64,000 nt of DNA. Origin: Nematopogon swammerdamellus. Its lineage: Eukaryota > Arthropoda > Insecta > Lepidoptera > Adelidae. Position numbers and translations under genes: made by a program. Below are positions 11,760-22,815 of this stretch, in pieces; within the stretch, counting starts at the first letter, position 1; each line of letters opens with the position of its first letter. The DNA lies in the NCBI GenBank assembly GCA_946902875.1, contig OX336337.1:806001-870000 (forward strand), in the 5' to 3' direction. Under the pieces are notes generated by a model. It was given only the letters and a program-made list of their open reading frames with translations. It did no database searches and was not told the DNA's origin.

Positions 11760-12025
11760 AGCACGAACGGCAGGCTTAGCAGGAACAGCGTGAGTCCTAA
11801 GCCCGGGAGCATCTTCTCAAGGAAACAGACTTGAGCTGCAGCTCAAACACTCACCGCAAAGAAGCACAGCGCGTGACGACCACGATGATAGGTGAGAAAA
11901 CAGGCTTGAGAGAGATCAAAAACTTCTAATACCGTCCATCCTGACGGGTGACGGTGAGCCAGAAGGTTTTCGACGAGAGCGACGATCAGATTCACGTCGC
12001 GATTCATAACAGGTAGTAGTCGCAA
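11760..12025 (-). other. Possible downstream exon region of the 13.7-kb gene (uncertain)
   Basis: On the minus strand an open frame (HPSGWTVLEVFDLSQACFLT) ends near an excellent donor-like site (TTTGCG|GTGAGTG at about 11850). Further on, ATGCTCCCGGGCTTAGGACT opens a hydrophobic C-terminal-like stretch (LGLTLFLLSLPFVLLL then stop, about 11763-11815). The reading phases of the AG acceptors here do not join cleanly to the exon at 12079-12252. Either I have the exon borders wrong, or the locus is a decayed copy, or these are chance frames. Confidence 0.25.
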
Positions 12026-12078
12026 GTTATCATGTAGTAGCCGTGATGGAGAGAGCCGAATTTGAAAATCGGAATTAC

Positions 12079-12252
12079 CGTACAGCTGTAGTGTGTGATT
12101 TCCAGTAAGAGCCCTTGAACAAACGCACTACCAATGAGTTCACAGTCGACGGTGCGCGTCTCCAGTGTCTGGGCGTATAGCTTCCACGAGTCTTCTGGGT
12201 CGCCCTTATTTCTGTACGCGACGAGTGTGTCTACCGTCACGACGCTTCTGCG
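12079..12252 (-). CDS. Candidate exon 2 of an unrecognised host gene
   Basis: The minus strand has a CTTCAG acceptor before CGC at 12252 and a TACG|GTAATT donor after 12079. The 174 bp between are 58 codons in phase 0, which matches the phase 0 end of the upstream candidate exon. The peptide includes SVVTVDTLVAYRNKGDPEDS and ELIGSAFVQGLLLEITHYSC. I do not recognise the family. The intron between the two exons (about 1.1 kb) holds repeat debris, as expected in this genome. Confidence 0.4.
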
Positions 12253-12657
12253 CTGAAGTCTCTTTCGGCACATTACCACAGATTACTAAATAGTTACTTC
12301 GTAACAGATGAATCTCTCCATAGAAAAAGTTACGTACCTTCGGCTTTAATAGCCTAAACTTTTACGACGCCAGTCGCTGCGTGCGAAAATGTACCTAAAC
12401 GAAAGAGCGTAAAGTGATTATTGCTTTGCAGCTGCGCGCGGACGCGAGGCCTTGAAGCAAATTCGGTGACGTTAGGGCTGCTATTTCCGATAAAAATATC
12501 AATGCATTCTTTAATATTATTATATTGTAAAGAGGAAATATGTGTGAATGTTTGTTCGCGAGCTGCAGCACAGATTTAAAAATGTATTTTTACTGTTTAA
12601 AAAAATTGGTACCTATCTAAGGTACCAATTTTTTTTTTGTTTATCATATAGGCTACT

Positions 12658-12700
12658 ACTAGTTTTAGCCCGCGGCTTCGCCCTCGTTAAAAGATATTAA
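12658..12700 (-). mobile_element. Helitron-like 3' end
   Basis: The plus strand reads a|ctagttttagcccgcggctt then cgccctcg, the reverse complement of the CTAG-ending hairpin terminus. It lies in the presumed intron of the host-gene candidate. Confidence 0.45.
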
Positions 12701-12898
12701 AGGAAGAAATTAGTTCAGCCCGAAAATACTTCAGGTAATCCTACCTACCTACTACCCCTGTAATGTTATTATTGTTACCTGCACGCATGCTTATCTAACC
12801 GATTTTATTCGGTATAGATTAAAAATACATCTGCCAAGCGAAGCCGGACTTATTGCCGGCTGTATTTCTATTACCGCTATAACAAGAAATAGTAAAAA

Positions 12899-12992
12899 TA
12901 TAAAAAAAAAAGTACCTACATAGTGTTAAATCTTGTACGGTGGTACGGAACCCTTCGTGTGCGAGTCCGACTCGCACTTGTCCGGTTTTTTA
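12899..12992 (-). mobile_element. P-family repeat, 5' head
   Basis: ggtacggaacccttcgtgtg, gagtccgactcgcacttgtc and cggttttt form the reverse complement of the P head. Only the terminal part is present, within the presumed intron. Confidence 0.75.
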
Positions 12993-13349
12993 GAATAGGT
13001 AATTATTGCTCAACAAAAACAATATACTCACATTTCTTCATCAGCAGGTAAATGGAAAAAAGAGAGATTTTTATCTCTCCTCTTGCTGGATTTACATCCA
13101 TCTACTGCACATAAACTGCCACTGCCACTATTAACAGAAGCCATGTCAACTTGAATTAAGACATAGGCAAAGAAACTCTTTGGATATAGGTAGGTACGAC
13201 CGTACGAAGCAGTAGCGTGAGCGCGCGCTCACGTAGGTTAGCTCCACGCGGCTGTCGGCAGCCCAATGAATTATGGATCGCCGGCGGTCCGGTCGGCGGT
13301 AGGTAGTTATCGCGCGCAAGTACATAGAGTGCGTGAGCCCTGACATTAC

Positions 13350-13691
13350 ATGCAGATAAAGAAAGCCGTTAAAATTCTGCATCCAGCGGGAGTACTCCAC
13401 GATATGCATCGCATCCCTCGGGAGCGGCAGTTGGAAAGTAAACACGATGTCTTCCGTCAGAGGTGACATATTATCGTTAAGTAGGTCTATGTTCCGGCAC
13501 GTTCCATTGACACCTTCGTAGAACCATTGGTTTGTATCCTTGCAAACAGTTGCTAAGAAAGTTACCGAGGAATTCGGATTGGGAGCAATGAGACCATCCA
13601 GAAGAAAGCACTTCACTCGGCACAGAAGAAGGAACGACACTAGGACGGTCAGTTTTCGTTCCGAGAGGTTTTCGATGATAGTTCCTGTCAT
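13350..13691 (-). CDS. Candidate first exon of an unrecognised secreted or membrane protein
   Basis: The frame opens with AAAACATGACA, a good insect start context, and encodes 114 codons before a CTGCAT|GTAATG donor-like site. Residues about 13-28 (KLTVLVSFLLLCRVKC) look like a signal peptide with a cleavage region around residue 28. Two cysteines follow (about 50 and 65) with NSS and NGT sequons near 40 and 62, which fits an extracellular domain. If the donor is not used the frame runs on to 13146 (181 codons). Composition is balanced, unlike neighbouring AT-rich repeats. No domain is recognised; function unknown. Confidence 0.45.
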
Positions 13692-14179
13692 GTTTTGCAG
13701 ACTGTTAGCTGTTCACTGGACGCACAGCAGCGCGGTTTGAGCGTGCGAATATAACTATTATTCTCATCGCTATAAGCGCGCGAGAGATAAACACAACGAT
13801 TAAAAATCGCAGTATCAGTCATCGAGGAGTGAGTGATCGGGAACAAGCGTAAATTATACACTATCTTACTGAGAATCGCTAGCGCGCTATGCTGAAATAT
13901 TGTTTGTAAACAGAAGTGATTGATAAGGATTTGGACAGCGGCGATTCTAGGAAAGATCGATTAACACATTTTGACCAGAGTGCTGAATAAGAATTCCTTC
14001 GGAAGTAATTTAAGGAGAATTTTGAATAAAATCTCCGTCCATGTTCTAATCCTGTCCTAAACACATTTTCTTCACTACACTTAAAGTTGTACTATCTCTG
14101 TCAGTGTGAAATCAATAGCTAAAAAATCCTTTAATCCTGAATGAACAATTACGTATGTATATATTTAGGTATTATATAA
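13692..14179. other. Upstream region of the host-gene candidate; no other gene
   Basis: Directly upstream of the candidate start (minus strand) is a moderately GC-rich leader to about 13830, then AT-rich sequence. No repeat end recognised. A promoter is expected here if the gene is real, but no element is distinctive enough to call. Confidence 0.35.
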
Positions 14180-14457
14180 ACTGTAATTAATATGTATTTA
14201 TGTATACATTAACAGTACGTACTTATATGTAATATTATAGTTTGTCATAGTTATATTCCTTATATTTTACATTCCCACACTCAAACCTTTTGCTAGTACC
14301 TACTTATATCTCACAATATATAACTCTCAAACATCCAAAGGTTGACTGGGAGAAATCCCCGTAAGGGATATGCCCGCCTTTGCCCCTCATGTAAATTACT
14401 TATCGTTTGTTACTGTAAAATGTTTTGGAGCAATAAAGTATTTCTATCTATTTATCT
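14180..14457 (+). mobile_element. LINE 3' end with ATCT tail
   Basis: The order acattcccacactcaaac, ccaaaggttgactgggag, aagggatatgcccgccttt, ttggagcaataaagtattt and a ctatctatt tail matches copies at 23035, 24320, 58618 and 62330. It is the 3' UTR of a 5'-truncated non-LTR retrotransposon; the coding end of this type is visible only at 62330. Confidence 0.75.
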
Positions 14458-14712
14458 TCATTCCAGATATGCGCTAAAGGTGCTATAGCGGCGGCGGGGC
14501 GACGGCGGGGCGGGGCGGGAGCGGCCTCCTACTGAAAGAATTACTTCTAGCTTAACTGGAGCTTTTGGTAATAGAATCAGCGGACTTATGTGATTAAACA
14601 GCGCCGCATCTTTTATCTTTTATCTAATGCGAAACATACTCCCAGCTGAGGTGTGGGGCTGGTGGCACCAGGTGGGGTGTGCACGACTGTGGGGTTACTC
14701 GTATGGTAGGTA

Positions 14713-14825
14713 CGCGCAAAGGGAAGTGCTGACATGGCACCTTCCGACGGGAAAGAAACAAGGTGTGATGGCTGACCTCACGGGTGTAGCAGGTGAAGTA
14801 TAACCATGTTAGGGCCTCTATTTTA
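14713..14825 (+). mobile_element. Diverged SINE tail-T fragment
   Basis: gggaagtgctgacatggcac, gatggctgacctcacgggtg and accatgttagggcctctatt align with tail T but with many differences, so it is an old copy. Confidence 0.5.
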
Positions 14826-14831
14826 TTAACC

Positions 14832-15236
14832 CCCCGACGCAAAAAGATGGGTGTTATAAGTTTAACGTGTGTGTATGTGTGTATGTGTATGTGTCTGTCT
14901 GTCTGTGGCATGGTAGCTCTCAAACGAATGGACCGATTTGGATGCGGGTTTTTTTTATTAGAAAGCTGGTCTAATCGGGATGGTTCTTAGCTATGTTTGT
15001 AATCCTTCCTGATACCTTTAAGAAAATCCAACGTCTGCTTTCTGTCTGTATGTATGTATGTCTGTCTGTCCGCTTATAATCGAGTTATAAGCGGAACCGA
15101 TTTTAATAAAAAAAATCTACGGATAGCTTGATTCTTTCCATCAACTATAGGCTACTTACTATAACGCTAAATGGCTTATGTGATTAGCAGAGAAGTCAAA
15201 TATGAGAGCGGGCGGAGCCGCGGGTACAGCTATAGT
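14832..15236 (+). mobile_element. Repeat block ending in a Hel-C Helitron-like copy
   Basis: From 14832 (ccccgacgcaaaaagatgg) a lepidopteran-type non-coding repeat runs to about 14995. From 15000 to 15236 aatccaacgtctgctttct, ataagcggaaccgatttta and gcgggcggagccgcgggta match, in inverted orientation, the Hel-C copies at 31081-31316 and 37907-38130. Confidence 0.6.
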
Positions 15237-15269
15237 CAAGTCATAAAATCTTAAAAGTGGGCCGATTTG

Positions 15270-15675
15270 CATGCGGTTCTTTTTAAACTTGTATTTTATT
15301 ATATTGCACACAGAAACAGGAGCACAACATTATACAATACACAAATATACTAAAACAGTAGTGGTATGTAGGTATATGCGCCCTCAGCATAAACACCTCG
15401 CTGGTATGGATACATCGCGTGTATGGATGCAATTCTTATCCAGTGAGCGTTGTGCGGCGGTGGAAAGGCGGGATCGCTGTCAAATAGCTGCTCCGAGCAC
15501 TCCCCATGAAATAACCAATCGAACACAAGTAAGGAGCCGAAATCCGTATGAGTGTCTGTTTGTGTTTGTTGCACGGCAGTGAAAGTTGGGCATGACATTC
15601 GCAACCCCGAAATACGACCGAATGTCCATGGGCGTCGTTAGACACCTTATGGGTGGCTGGCGCCACAGGTCGCGC
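15270..15675. pseudogene. Two D2 LINE pieces in opposite orientation
   Basis: At about 15430-15540 the minus strand encodes HGECSEQLFDS followed by a frame with HNAHWIR-like text, a D2 ORF2 C-terminus remnant. At 15590-15675 the plus strand carries the D2 3' end (cgaccgaatgtccatgggcg, ttagacaccttatgggtgg, cgcgctttcaaaag). The pieces point towards each other's opposite strand, so they are two fragments or a rearranged copy. Confidence 0.65.
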
Positions 15676-17214
15676 TTTCAAAAGAAAAAAAAACATATAT
15701 TTTCTCAAACTGGTTTGTGTATCGGATTTAATTGCCGTTGACCATTTTAATCTACGAGCATGCGCACGCGTCGACGAGTCGATTCCTGCTCTAGCGCACA
15801 CCTTATTTATTTCCGAGCGATTCAGTGACGTCGTTTTTCACACTTCATTAGTGCGGCAATATTTATAGTGCAGTCCTCGGAGGTGGGCCCCCTAGTATGG
15901 GTGGGTCGGGTCGGATATCTAAGGGTCGGGGCAGTGGGGGCAGTGGGGGCAGTGGGGGCGGCGGGGGGCGGGGATCTCATTAGAGAGCCTCCACGTCTCA
16001 GCGTCGCCAATAATGCCCCGCACAATATTTTCCTAACTTATTTGCGGTGCATGAGAGTAGAGTTGTAAAAACACGGTATGATTCAATAAGACACGGTTTA
16101 ATACCGGTATAATACCAATAGATCACCGTGACTTTGGTGACTAACCACATTCGTGAACTAATCAAGTTTGTGCTCCAATATATGGAGTTTGTACTGACTT
16201 AGCTGACAAGTATTATGCTAAATATCACTATCTTGACTATGTTAACTTGCAATATATACTCGCAACATGATTCTTCCCATTTGAAGTGTTTAAGACTTGA
16301 AAATGTTGCCAGACCTCGCACGCAGTGTGCGGCATTTTGATTTTCGCGGGGATGTGTCGCGCGCGTGGCGTATGTATTGCTTTACGGAATGACAGAATCA
16401 GACTGACTGGTGGCAACAAAAAAATCAAAGCACAGCCGCTCAAGCTGCAAGTCCTTCTGTAAAGAGAGAGACCGAATGCACAAAGCGACTGCCTGCCGCC
16501 GCTAGCGCCGACAAAGGGGTGCGTATGTACGCGGAGCGCTGCGCAGCGCGGCGCGGAGCGTGCTCTCTTTGGCGGTGCGGGCGGATTCTTTGATTCGGTC
16601 GGACGCAGCGCAGGTGTTCGTTAGTTGTATGTATGTATGTACTCACCAGCAAACTAAAAATCAACCTTAAGGCGCAAATAATAGTGAACGCGGCCTTGAA
16701 TTTCGGCCACGTCGTCGGTGGGGAAAGGGCGAGGATCCCCGCGAAACTAATAGGTAGCTGTGAGTCGAGCTCAGCAACAGATACGAAAATTTTAACGCAT
16801 TAGTGAAGTTGCATGTAGCGCAGCGCGAAAGGGCTTGCCTACGACCCGATAGGTCATCGTTTCAAATCTTGAAGATTTTTTATATCATGGGCAAATATGT
16901 TTAAATCATGGGAAAGTGGTCAAGTTCAAGTCGAGCTCGCGTAAAGAGGGTTCCGTGGCAACCCGTTTTCTGCGAGAACTAGAAGGCTTAGGATTTTTTG
17001 ACGAAACTTCGTATACCTAGTGGTAGTGTATATCGTGGAGTAACTTTTTTTTTTAAAAGATCATATCTCGAGTACCGCTGGCCTAGACCAGACGTGGCAC
17101 ACGTGTAGGTATGAGCGCCACGCCGGCGCGCCTCCGCCGCCGCGCTTTCCGCCAGGCCGCCGCCGCCGCCTAACGCGGTCGGCGCGCCGAACCGAGCGCG
17201 GTCTGTCAGTCTGA
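15676..17214. other. Old repeat material and GC-rich stretches; no gene
   Basis: A 10-bp minisatellite lies at 15920-15965. The segment 16080-16145 (gacacggtttaataccgg to gactttggtgactaacc) is the reverse complement of sequence at 22715-22790. The segment 16555-16680 (ctctttggcggtgcgggcgg, aaatcaaccttaaggcg) resembles 22585-22655. So a repeat shared with 22.3-22.8 kb is present in rearranged form. The GC-rich part at 17100-17200 gives open frames on the minus strand that I do not accept as genes. Confidence 0.45.
15920..15965 (+). repeat. GTGGGGGCA minisatellite
   Basis: About four units of gtgggggcag follow a gggtcggg run. Short GC-rich tandem repeat. Confidence 0.8.
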
Positions 17215-19458
17215 TCGCAGCGAAAGAGGAAGAATGACAGACCCCAAGCGTTGGAACAGGCAATGACTGAATATAGAACGCTGAGACGAAAGTATAAGAG
17301 CCTGATTGAGGAAGCGAGAATGAAAGACCTCCGGAAGCAGGCCACCATTGACGGAAACGAAGCACCCTGGGGAATAGCATACCGCACAGCACAAGGGAGG
17401 CGGCCAACGATGGAGAATGTTGTCATTGGTGTGACACACGGAGGCACATCCCCATCTGAGGTGTCATCCGCCATGGACAATCTGTTGCACGCGCTTTGCC
17501 CGGACGACAACCCCCTCCGGGACACCCCTCAGCACACGAGGATACGTGGGCTTGCCCTAGTGCCCCCGAGTGGTGAGGGGGCCCCGCCGGCTACAATGGA
17601 GGAGCTGGGAGCGATCATAAAAGACCTCCCAGACACAGCCCCGGGAATAGACGGTATTACAGCCACAATCGTAAAGAAAGCCTGGGAGGTCATAAACTGG
17701 GAGCTTCTAACGACGTTCAACAAGTGCATGGCGGCCGGCCTCTTCCCCGACTGCTGGAAGGACGGGAGGCTTATCGTTCTCCCCAAGGGGAACGGTAAGC
17801 CTGCATCAGACCCCAAGGCCTATAGACCTGTTACCCTCCTCCCGATCCTAGGGAAGATATTGGAGAGGCTTATGGTCCGGCGGCTGGAATGCGTGAGCAT
17901 GCGGCTGTCGGCCCACCAGCACGGATTCGTCAAGGGGAAATCGACCGTGAGCGCTGTCACCGAGCTGATGAGCAGGGCGAAGACCACGCGGCGGTAATAC
18001 CTCCAGGTCGTCTTTTTAGACATTTCCGGCGCCTTTGATAACGCCTGGTGGCCGATGATCTTGGTCAAGGCACGGCGGCTGGGATGCCCCCCCAACATCT
18101 ATCGGATGCTGTTGGGGTATTTCGCGAAACGCCGAGTCGGGCTGTTCTGCGGCCACCGGGTGAGATGGAAGCGCTCAACGATGGGATGCCCGCAGGGATC
18201 GGTCCTTGGCCCGCTTCTCTGGAACATACTGCTCGACGACTTGCTGTGCCTTCCCATGCCAGACGGTTGCCACGTCGCGGCCTATGCCGACGACGTGGTC
18301 CTATCAGTGGAAGCGGATGCTCGTGCGGGGATCGAGAGCAGGGCTGCAGCAGCTCTCGAGTTAATGGCAGACTGGGGCCGAGTTAACCGACTGGCCTTCG
18401 CGCCAAACAAATCAAAAACTATGACGGTGAAGGGGCGGTTCGTCAACCGACCGCCAACGGTCCGCATGGGAGGGACGAGCATCAAGTCGGAACTCACAAC
18501 AACATTTCTTGGCCTAGAGGTCGACCAGACGTTTAGCTTCGCGCAGCACGCGCGAGTTATCGGGGAGAAGGCGAACAAATCATTCGGCAAAATGTCCCGG
18601 GTGTCGAGGGCATCCTGGGGCATCCAATATAAGACGCTGAAAATTATATACACGGGCACCTGGGTCTCCACGGTGACTTACGCTGCTGCGTGCTGGTTCG
18701 ACCGAGCCGGACAGCATGCCGTGCGTAGTCCGTTGTTACGCGCGCAGAGGCAGGCCTTGGTCCTTCTGACCAAGGCTTACAGGACAAACAGCACAGCGGA
18801 CCTACCGGTCCTTGCGGGCGTCCTCCCCGGAGACCTGGAGGTGCTCCAGGCTGGGAGGACGTGGTGCGCAAAGGAACGGGCGGGGAGCCGGGAGGAATTC
18901 CTGAGTAGCAGGCGAGCCATCAGGCAAGAGGTCTTAGACCTCTGGCAGGAGAGGTGGGACGCGGCCACGACAGGTAGGCACCTCCACAGGTTCTTTCCAC
19001 ACGTCGGGGTGAGGCTGAGAAGTCACTGGGTGCAACCAGACCACCGAACGTCGCAGCTCCTCACAGGACATGGCAACTTCCGGGGTAAGCTGTATGACCT
19101 GGGACTGGCTGAGAGTGAGATGTGCGAATGCGGGACCGGAAGAGAGGATGCCGACCACGCCGTATGGCACTGCGTGCTATACGAGAATGAAAAGGACAGT
19201 ATGGTGGCAGAGGTGACCGCGCGGAACGGGGGGCCGGTGTACTACGCGGACCTCGTCTCGTCGGAGGAGAACTTCTCCGCATTCAAGAGATTCGCAGCCG
19301 GGTGGTTCCGGAAACGGGCTGACATAGGGGCCGACAGAACTTTTGCGGACGAACTGACGACGGGGGACGAGCACGCTGGGGACGCAGACGACCACGACAG
19401 AACGGGACACGCAGCGCACGACGGACTCGACAGGACGGGACGTGACGGCGACGTGTAG
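17215..19458 (+). pseudogene. R1-clade non-LTR retrotransposon ORF2, 5' truncated, one nonsense codon
   Basis: The reading frame is continuous from a stop at 17212 to 19458, apart from one TAA at 17995-17997. Reverse transcriptase motifs are clear: RPVTLLPILGKILERL near 17825, LDISGAFDNAWW at 18016, MGCPQGSVLGPLLWN near 18183 and the catalytic YADD at 18283-18294. A C-terminal CCHC-type zinc finger (CECGTG, then H-x4-C; C-x-C-x8-H-x4-C) lies near 19120-19170. This layout is that of the R1 clade (R1, TRAS, SART). At about 747 codons it lacks the N-terminal endonuclease. It is not flanked by 28S rDNA or telomeric repeats, so the specific site of its relatives is not shown here. The GC-rich, unbiased codons differ sharply from the AT-rich surroundings. 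Confidence 0.95.
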
Positions 19459-19990
19459 CCCAGGGGGGACAGCTCACCTGTCTCCGCCCTAGCCAAAAAG
19501 AATAGTGGCCGAAAAACAGAACAGCAGAAGTCGTCGTAACCGAAAAGAGCAGCGGGAAAAGAGGGGTGGCTGTCAGCGCCCCCACGACGCAGGGCGAGGC
19601 ATGGTGAGCTCCGCTAGAGTACTAAAATAGGCGCGAGGACCGACTGACGTACGCAGACGCTGGGGCGAATTGGGTCGCGAGGACCGGGTAGACAAGTCGC
19701 TGTCTTGTGACGTTGTCTCCCATCAGGGACGCAGACTGACGGACGCATGACGTAGATGGGGGCAATCTTCGGAGTCGGTGCACTCCAAGGGGGGGACTCA
19801 GAACGCCTTTATGAGTCCCTCCAAGTGGGAGGCTGGACCGCAATCAATGCGCGTCACCTGAGCCAGACCATCGGCTCAGGCAGCGGGCCTCCCTGCGTGC
19901 AGCGGCTCTCAAATGATTGTTCCATGATGAGGTCGCGGCGCTGTGCGGGTGCTATGGCCGCAAGGCTGGTGCACTCGGGTCAGTGGCGGG
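19459..19990 (+). other. 3' UTR of the R1-clade element
   Basis: GC-rich non-coding sequence continues without a break after the ORF2 stop, with gaccgactgacgtacgcag and gggcctccctgcgtgcag. Composition changes abruptly to AT-rich at about 19990, which I take as the element's 3' end. No poly-A is evident. Confidence 0.6.
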
Positions 19991-20163
19991 TTAAGATTGA
20001 TCGCACCGATAGACTTTTCGAAGAAAAAAATATGTTAACACAAAACGATATTGTCTTGGTGACCGACTCGGGCTCTACCATTAAAATAGCTACAAATTTA
20101 ATTAATAAGTATACAGAATCATCTTTATCTTGGACGCGCTCGCATATGGGCGCGTTCAGGTAG
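19991..20163 (+). pseudogene. Possible transposase fragment
   Basis: The frame reads RLFEEKNMLTQNDIVLVTDS then GSTIKIATNLINKY. The DIVLVTDSGSTIK pattern recalls the catalytic-region strand of hAT-type transposases, but the piece is only about 55 codons and I cannot confirm it. It directly precedes the terminal-like repeat at 20151. Confidence 0.25.
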
Positions 20164-21196
20164 AAAGCTGGTAGCCGGCGCCGATGTACCAGCGCCGACG
20201 GGCGCTGGTCGGCGCCGGTCATGGACGAAATATACTGGACCGATCATACATAGGCGAGCGGGAGTAACCACGCACGGGCGTCAGGCTCACTTACTGCCTG
20301 AACTGCATCTCGCTCACTCACGAAGGCACTCGATCGCCTTATCTCTTTCTCCTCTTTAAGTGTGTGTAGGTGAATTCGTAGACGAGGAAAGAAATACTGT
20401 GCGACTGCGTGATTGACAGAGATGGAAAAACATCGCATACGCAACGTCCCCGCTCCCTCGCCGTCTTCTTACCCCTTCCGCGGCGACCCCGGTTGGCTTT
20501 GTTGACGACGTTAATGATAAGTCCAGTATATTTCGTCCATGGCGCCGGTAGTTGCTACATAAAGAAAGCCGGTAGAAGCTGATAAATCTGTGTGACTGAG
20601 TAGGTAGGTAGTGTGAAAATGAAAATCTCGGGCTCATCGGATGAAGACCTTTTTCTATTAGACAATGTGTTTCTCAAACTCAGAAAACATTCCAACATTT
20701 ATCCACCACGTATCTATTTTGGTGTCTTCTATCTCTTTTATCCCACACTACTACAGGTCTACTAAATACTAACGAAATCAAAATGTCAGTACACATTTTT
20801 TTACAATTTTAATAAACATTCACGAACAGTGAGACACGTTCGTTTCTCGCAAACGACAGCGCCGATCCGCGTTTCTCGGAGTTTGTCGGCGCTTATAGGC
20901 GCTGGTTCGGCACGAAGTATGGCGACTGTCTGCCTTAACTACCACCGCTGGTCGGCGCTGGTACATCGGCGCCTGCCACCAGCTTTCTACCTGAACGCGC
21001 CCTATGGAGACTGTCTGCGTCAACAACCAGCGCTGGTCGGCCCCGGTCGGCGCTGGTACATCGGCGCCGGCTACCAGCTTTCTACCTGAACACGCCCTAT
21101 GGAGATTGTATGCGTCAACAACCAGCGCTGGTCGGCGCCGGTCGGCGCTAGTACATCGGCGCACGCTAACAGCTTTCTACCGGAACGCGCCCATAC
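20151..21196. mobile_element. TIR-bounded region with repeated right end
   Basis: At 20148-20215 gcgcgttcaggtagaaagct then ggtagccggcgccgatgta occurs. Its reverse complement (tacatcggcgcc, ccagctttctacctgaacgc) occurs three times at about 20963-21010, 21057-21105 and 21147-21196. The left end is preceded by tat and the first two right ends are followed by tat, a possible 3-bp duplication. The interior (20230-20820) is AT-rich and lacks a transposase. Class uncertain. Confidence 0.5.
20905..21196 (+). repeat. Three tandem right-end units, about 95 bp each
   Basis: Each unit has an aaccagcgctggtcggcgc-type core, tacatcggcgcc, ccagctttctacc-tgaac and cgccctatggaga. The third is diverged. The GC-rich palindromic cores (ggcgccggtcggcgc) could form hairpins. 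Confidence 0.8.
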
Positions 21197-21359
21197 AAAG
21201 TCGCGCCGCCGACAACGCCGCCGCCGCCGACAATTTTGAGTCGGCGCGCCGCCGCCGATCGGGTAGTTATCGGCGCTCATATCTACACACGTGTCGGAAA
21301 TGGACACGAAACTGAGCACGAACACGAGTCGTGACAGATCGTGTCGTCATATCGCTAGG

Positions 21360-21420
21360 CCAACCGGGCTAGCCGGGCTAGCCCGCCAACCGGGCCAGCC
21401 CGGCCGTCACGAAATCACGA
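21360..21420. repeat. GC-rich self-complementary cluster
   Basis: aaccgggctagccgggctag is followed by cccgccaaccgggccagccc. The segment is rich in CCGG/GCTAGC palindromes and can fold on itself. No known family. Confidence 0.5.
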
Positions 21421-21940
21421 AATACGTCATAAATGGATGTTGTCATTCGACAGTGTCAAAAATTTTATAATCCTCTTTTCTTCTTCAACAGCCCTTTTAA
21501 TGTCTCACTGCTGGCCACGGACCTTTCCCAATGAAATGGGAATGAAACTTTCCCAATGATGAAACTTTATACAATACGCACTACGAGTAAAGCTTATGTT
21601 AATGCCTACTGTGTCATTCATTTCATTACATTAATCAGTATTATCGTACTTTTATTTATTTAAAAGTAGATTTTTTTTTACAATACCTACCTACTTACTT
21701 ACTACCTACTACTTTAATAAATATACAAAAATTACGTAATTCCTAATCAATACATAATTATACATATTCATAAATATAATACATTGAAACTGCATGTGCA
21801 TATTAGATATTAGTACCTATTTCTGGTTGATTCCTCATTGTGAGTAGCGCGCTCTTCAGCTCTATGGCATGGACATAAAGTACAATTTCGAGAATACCGG
21901 AAGTATTAAAGCTTTGACATCTACCAAGTAAGCCGCTCGA
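21421..21940. other. No gene recognised; AT-rich
   Basis: AT-rich with TACC-rich simple sequence near 21690. Nothing further supported. Confidence 0.4.
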
Positions 21941-22025
21941 CGCAAAGCGTGCCGCCGCGCTTTGACGCTCGCCGCCGCGCTTTGACGTTCGCCGCCGCGC
22001 TTTGACGCTCGCCGCCTGCGGCGGC
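21941..22025 (+). repeat. 20-bp GC-rich minisatellite
   Basis: The unit ccgccgcgctttgacgctcg is repeated about three and a half times with one g/t-type change. Confidence 0.85.
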
Positions 22026-22325
22026 AGCGCGGCTAGTCTAGCTAGGCTTTCTGTTCTTTGAGAGCGCCACCGCCCCGCTTGAGTGTTATTTATTATTTTG
22101 AACCTTAATCTTTACGAAATAAAGTTATATGTACTACTGACAATATAATGTTATGAATGCATAACTTGTAGGTTAAGGCTAATTTACATTGTGGCGTAGC
22201 ATAAATACAAAACATAAAAATTTCACCCTGTATTGTATAGTATTAATTAAATTGCATATTTTTTTCGTTTGACCACACCATTTAAAAAAAACAATTTAAT
22301 TCTAACCCAGGTAGGTACTTCTATC

Positions 22326-22815
22326 TAGAGATGCCGCACCGCGCACGCCACATGTCAATCGAACCGTCCCATTCCCATACACACGTACGGCGTGCGGTGC
22401 GTGCTTGGATATGCTTGTATTTTGTTGAATGTTGTCGCTGTTTAGCGTGTGCAACATCGATCAACATTGTTGCATGCTACAGTGTAGCATGCCACAATGT
22501 CGGCCGTTGTTGCCTCAGTGTAAATGAGCCGTTAGTCACCAAAGCAACGGTGACTTATCCGTTTTATACCGATCTAGGTGCACGCGCTCTTTGGCGTTAC
22601 GGGCGGCCTCGCGGGGGCATACTACCTACCTACTAAACCAAGAATCAACCTTATGCGGGAGTACTAAACGTCCTTTTTAATGTTATTTATGCGCTAATGA
22701 TTTTTTTACGTTAGTCACCAAAGCAACGGTGATCTATCGGTATTATACCGGTTTTATACCAAATTTTTGGTATTATTCGGTGTGCAACTTATTGTATTTA
22801 AACCGATCGGCATCT
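22326..22815. mobile_element. Possible TIR element (agagatgccg ends)
   Basis: The left end tagagatgccg and right end cggcatctcta are inverted copies of 11 bp. Inside, gttagtcaccaaagcaacgg occurs twice (about 22531 and 22711). Related sequence occurs rearranged at 16.1 and 16.6 kb. I find no matching target duplication, so the borders are tentative. Confidence 0.45.

Noticed and set aside
17061..17525. Minus-strand frames over the R1-clade element (also 18282-19585)
   Set aside because: Antisense shadows of a GC-rich reverse transcriptase gene.
17215..19990. Telomeric (TRAS/SART) insertion
   Set aside because: No TTAGG repeats on either side.
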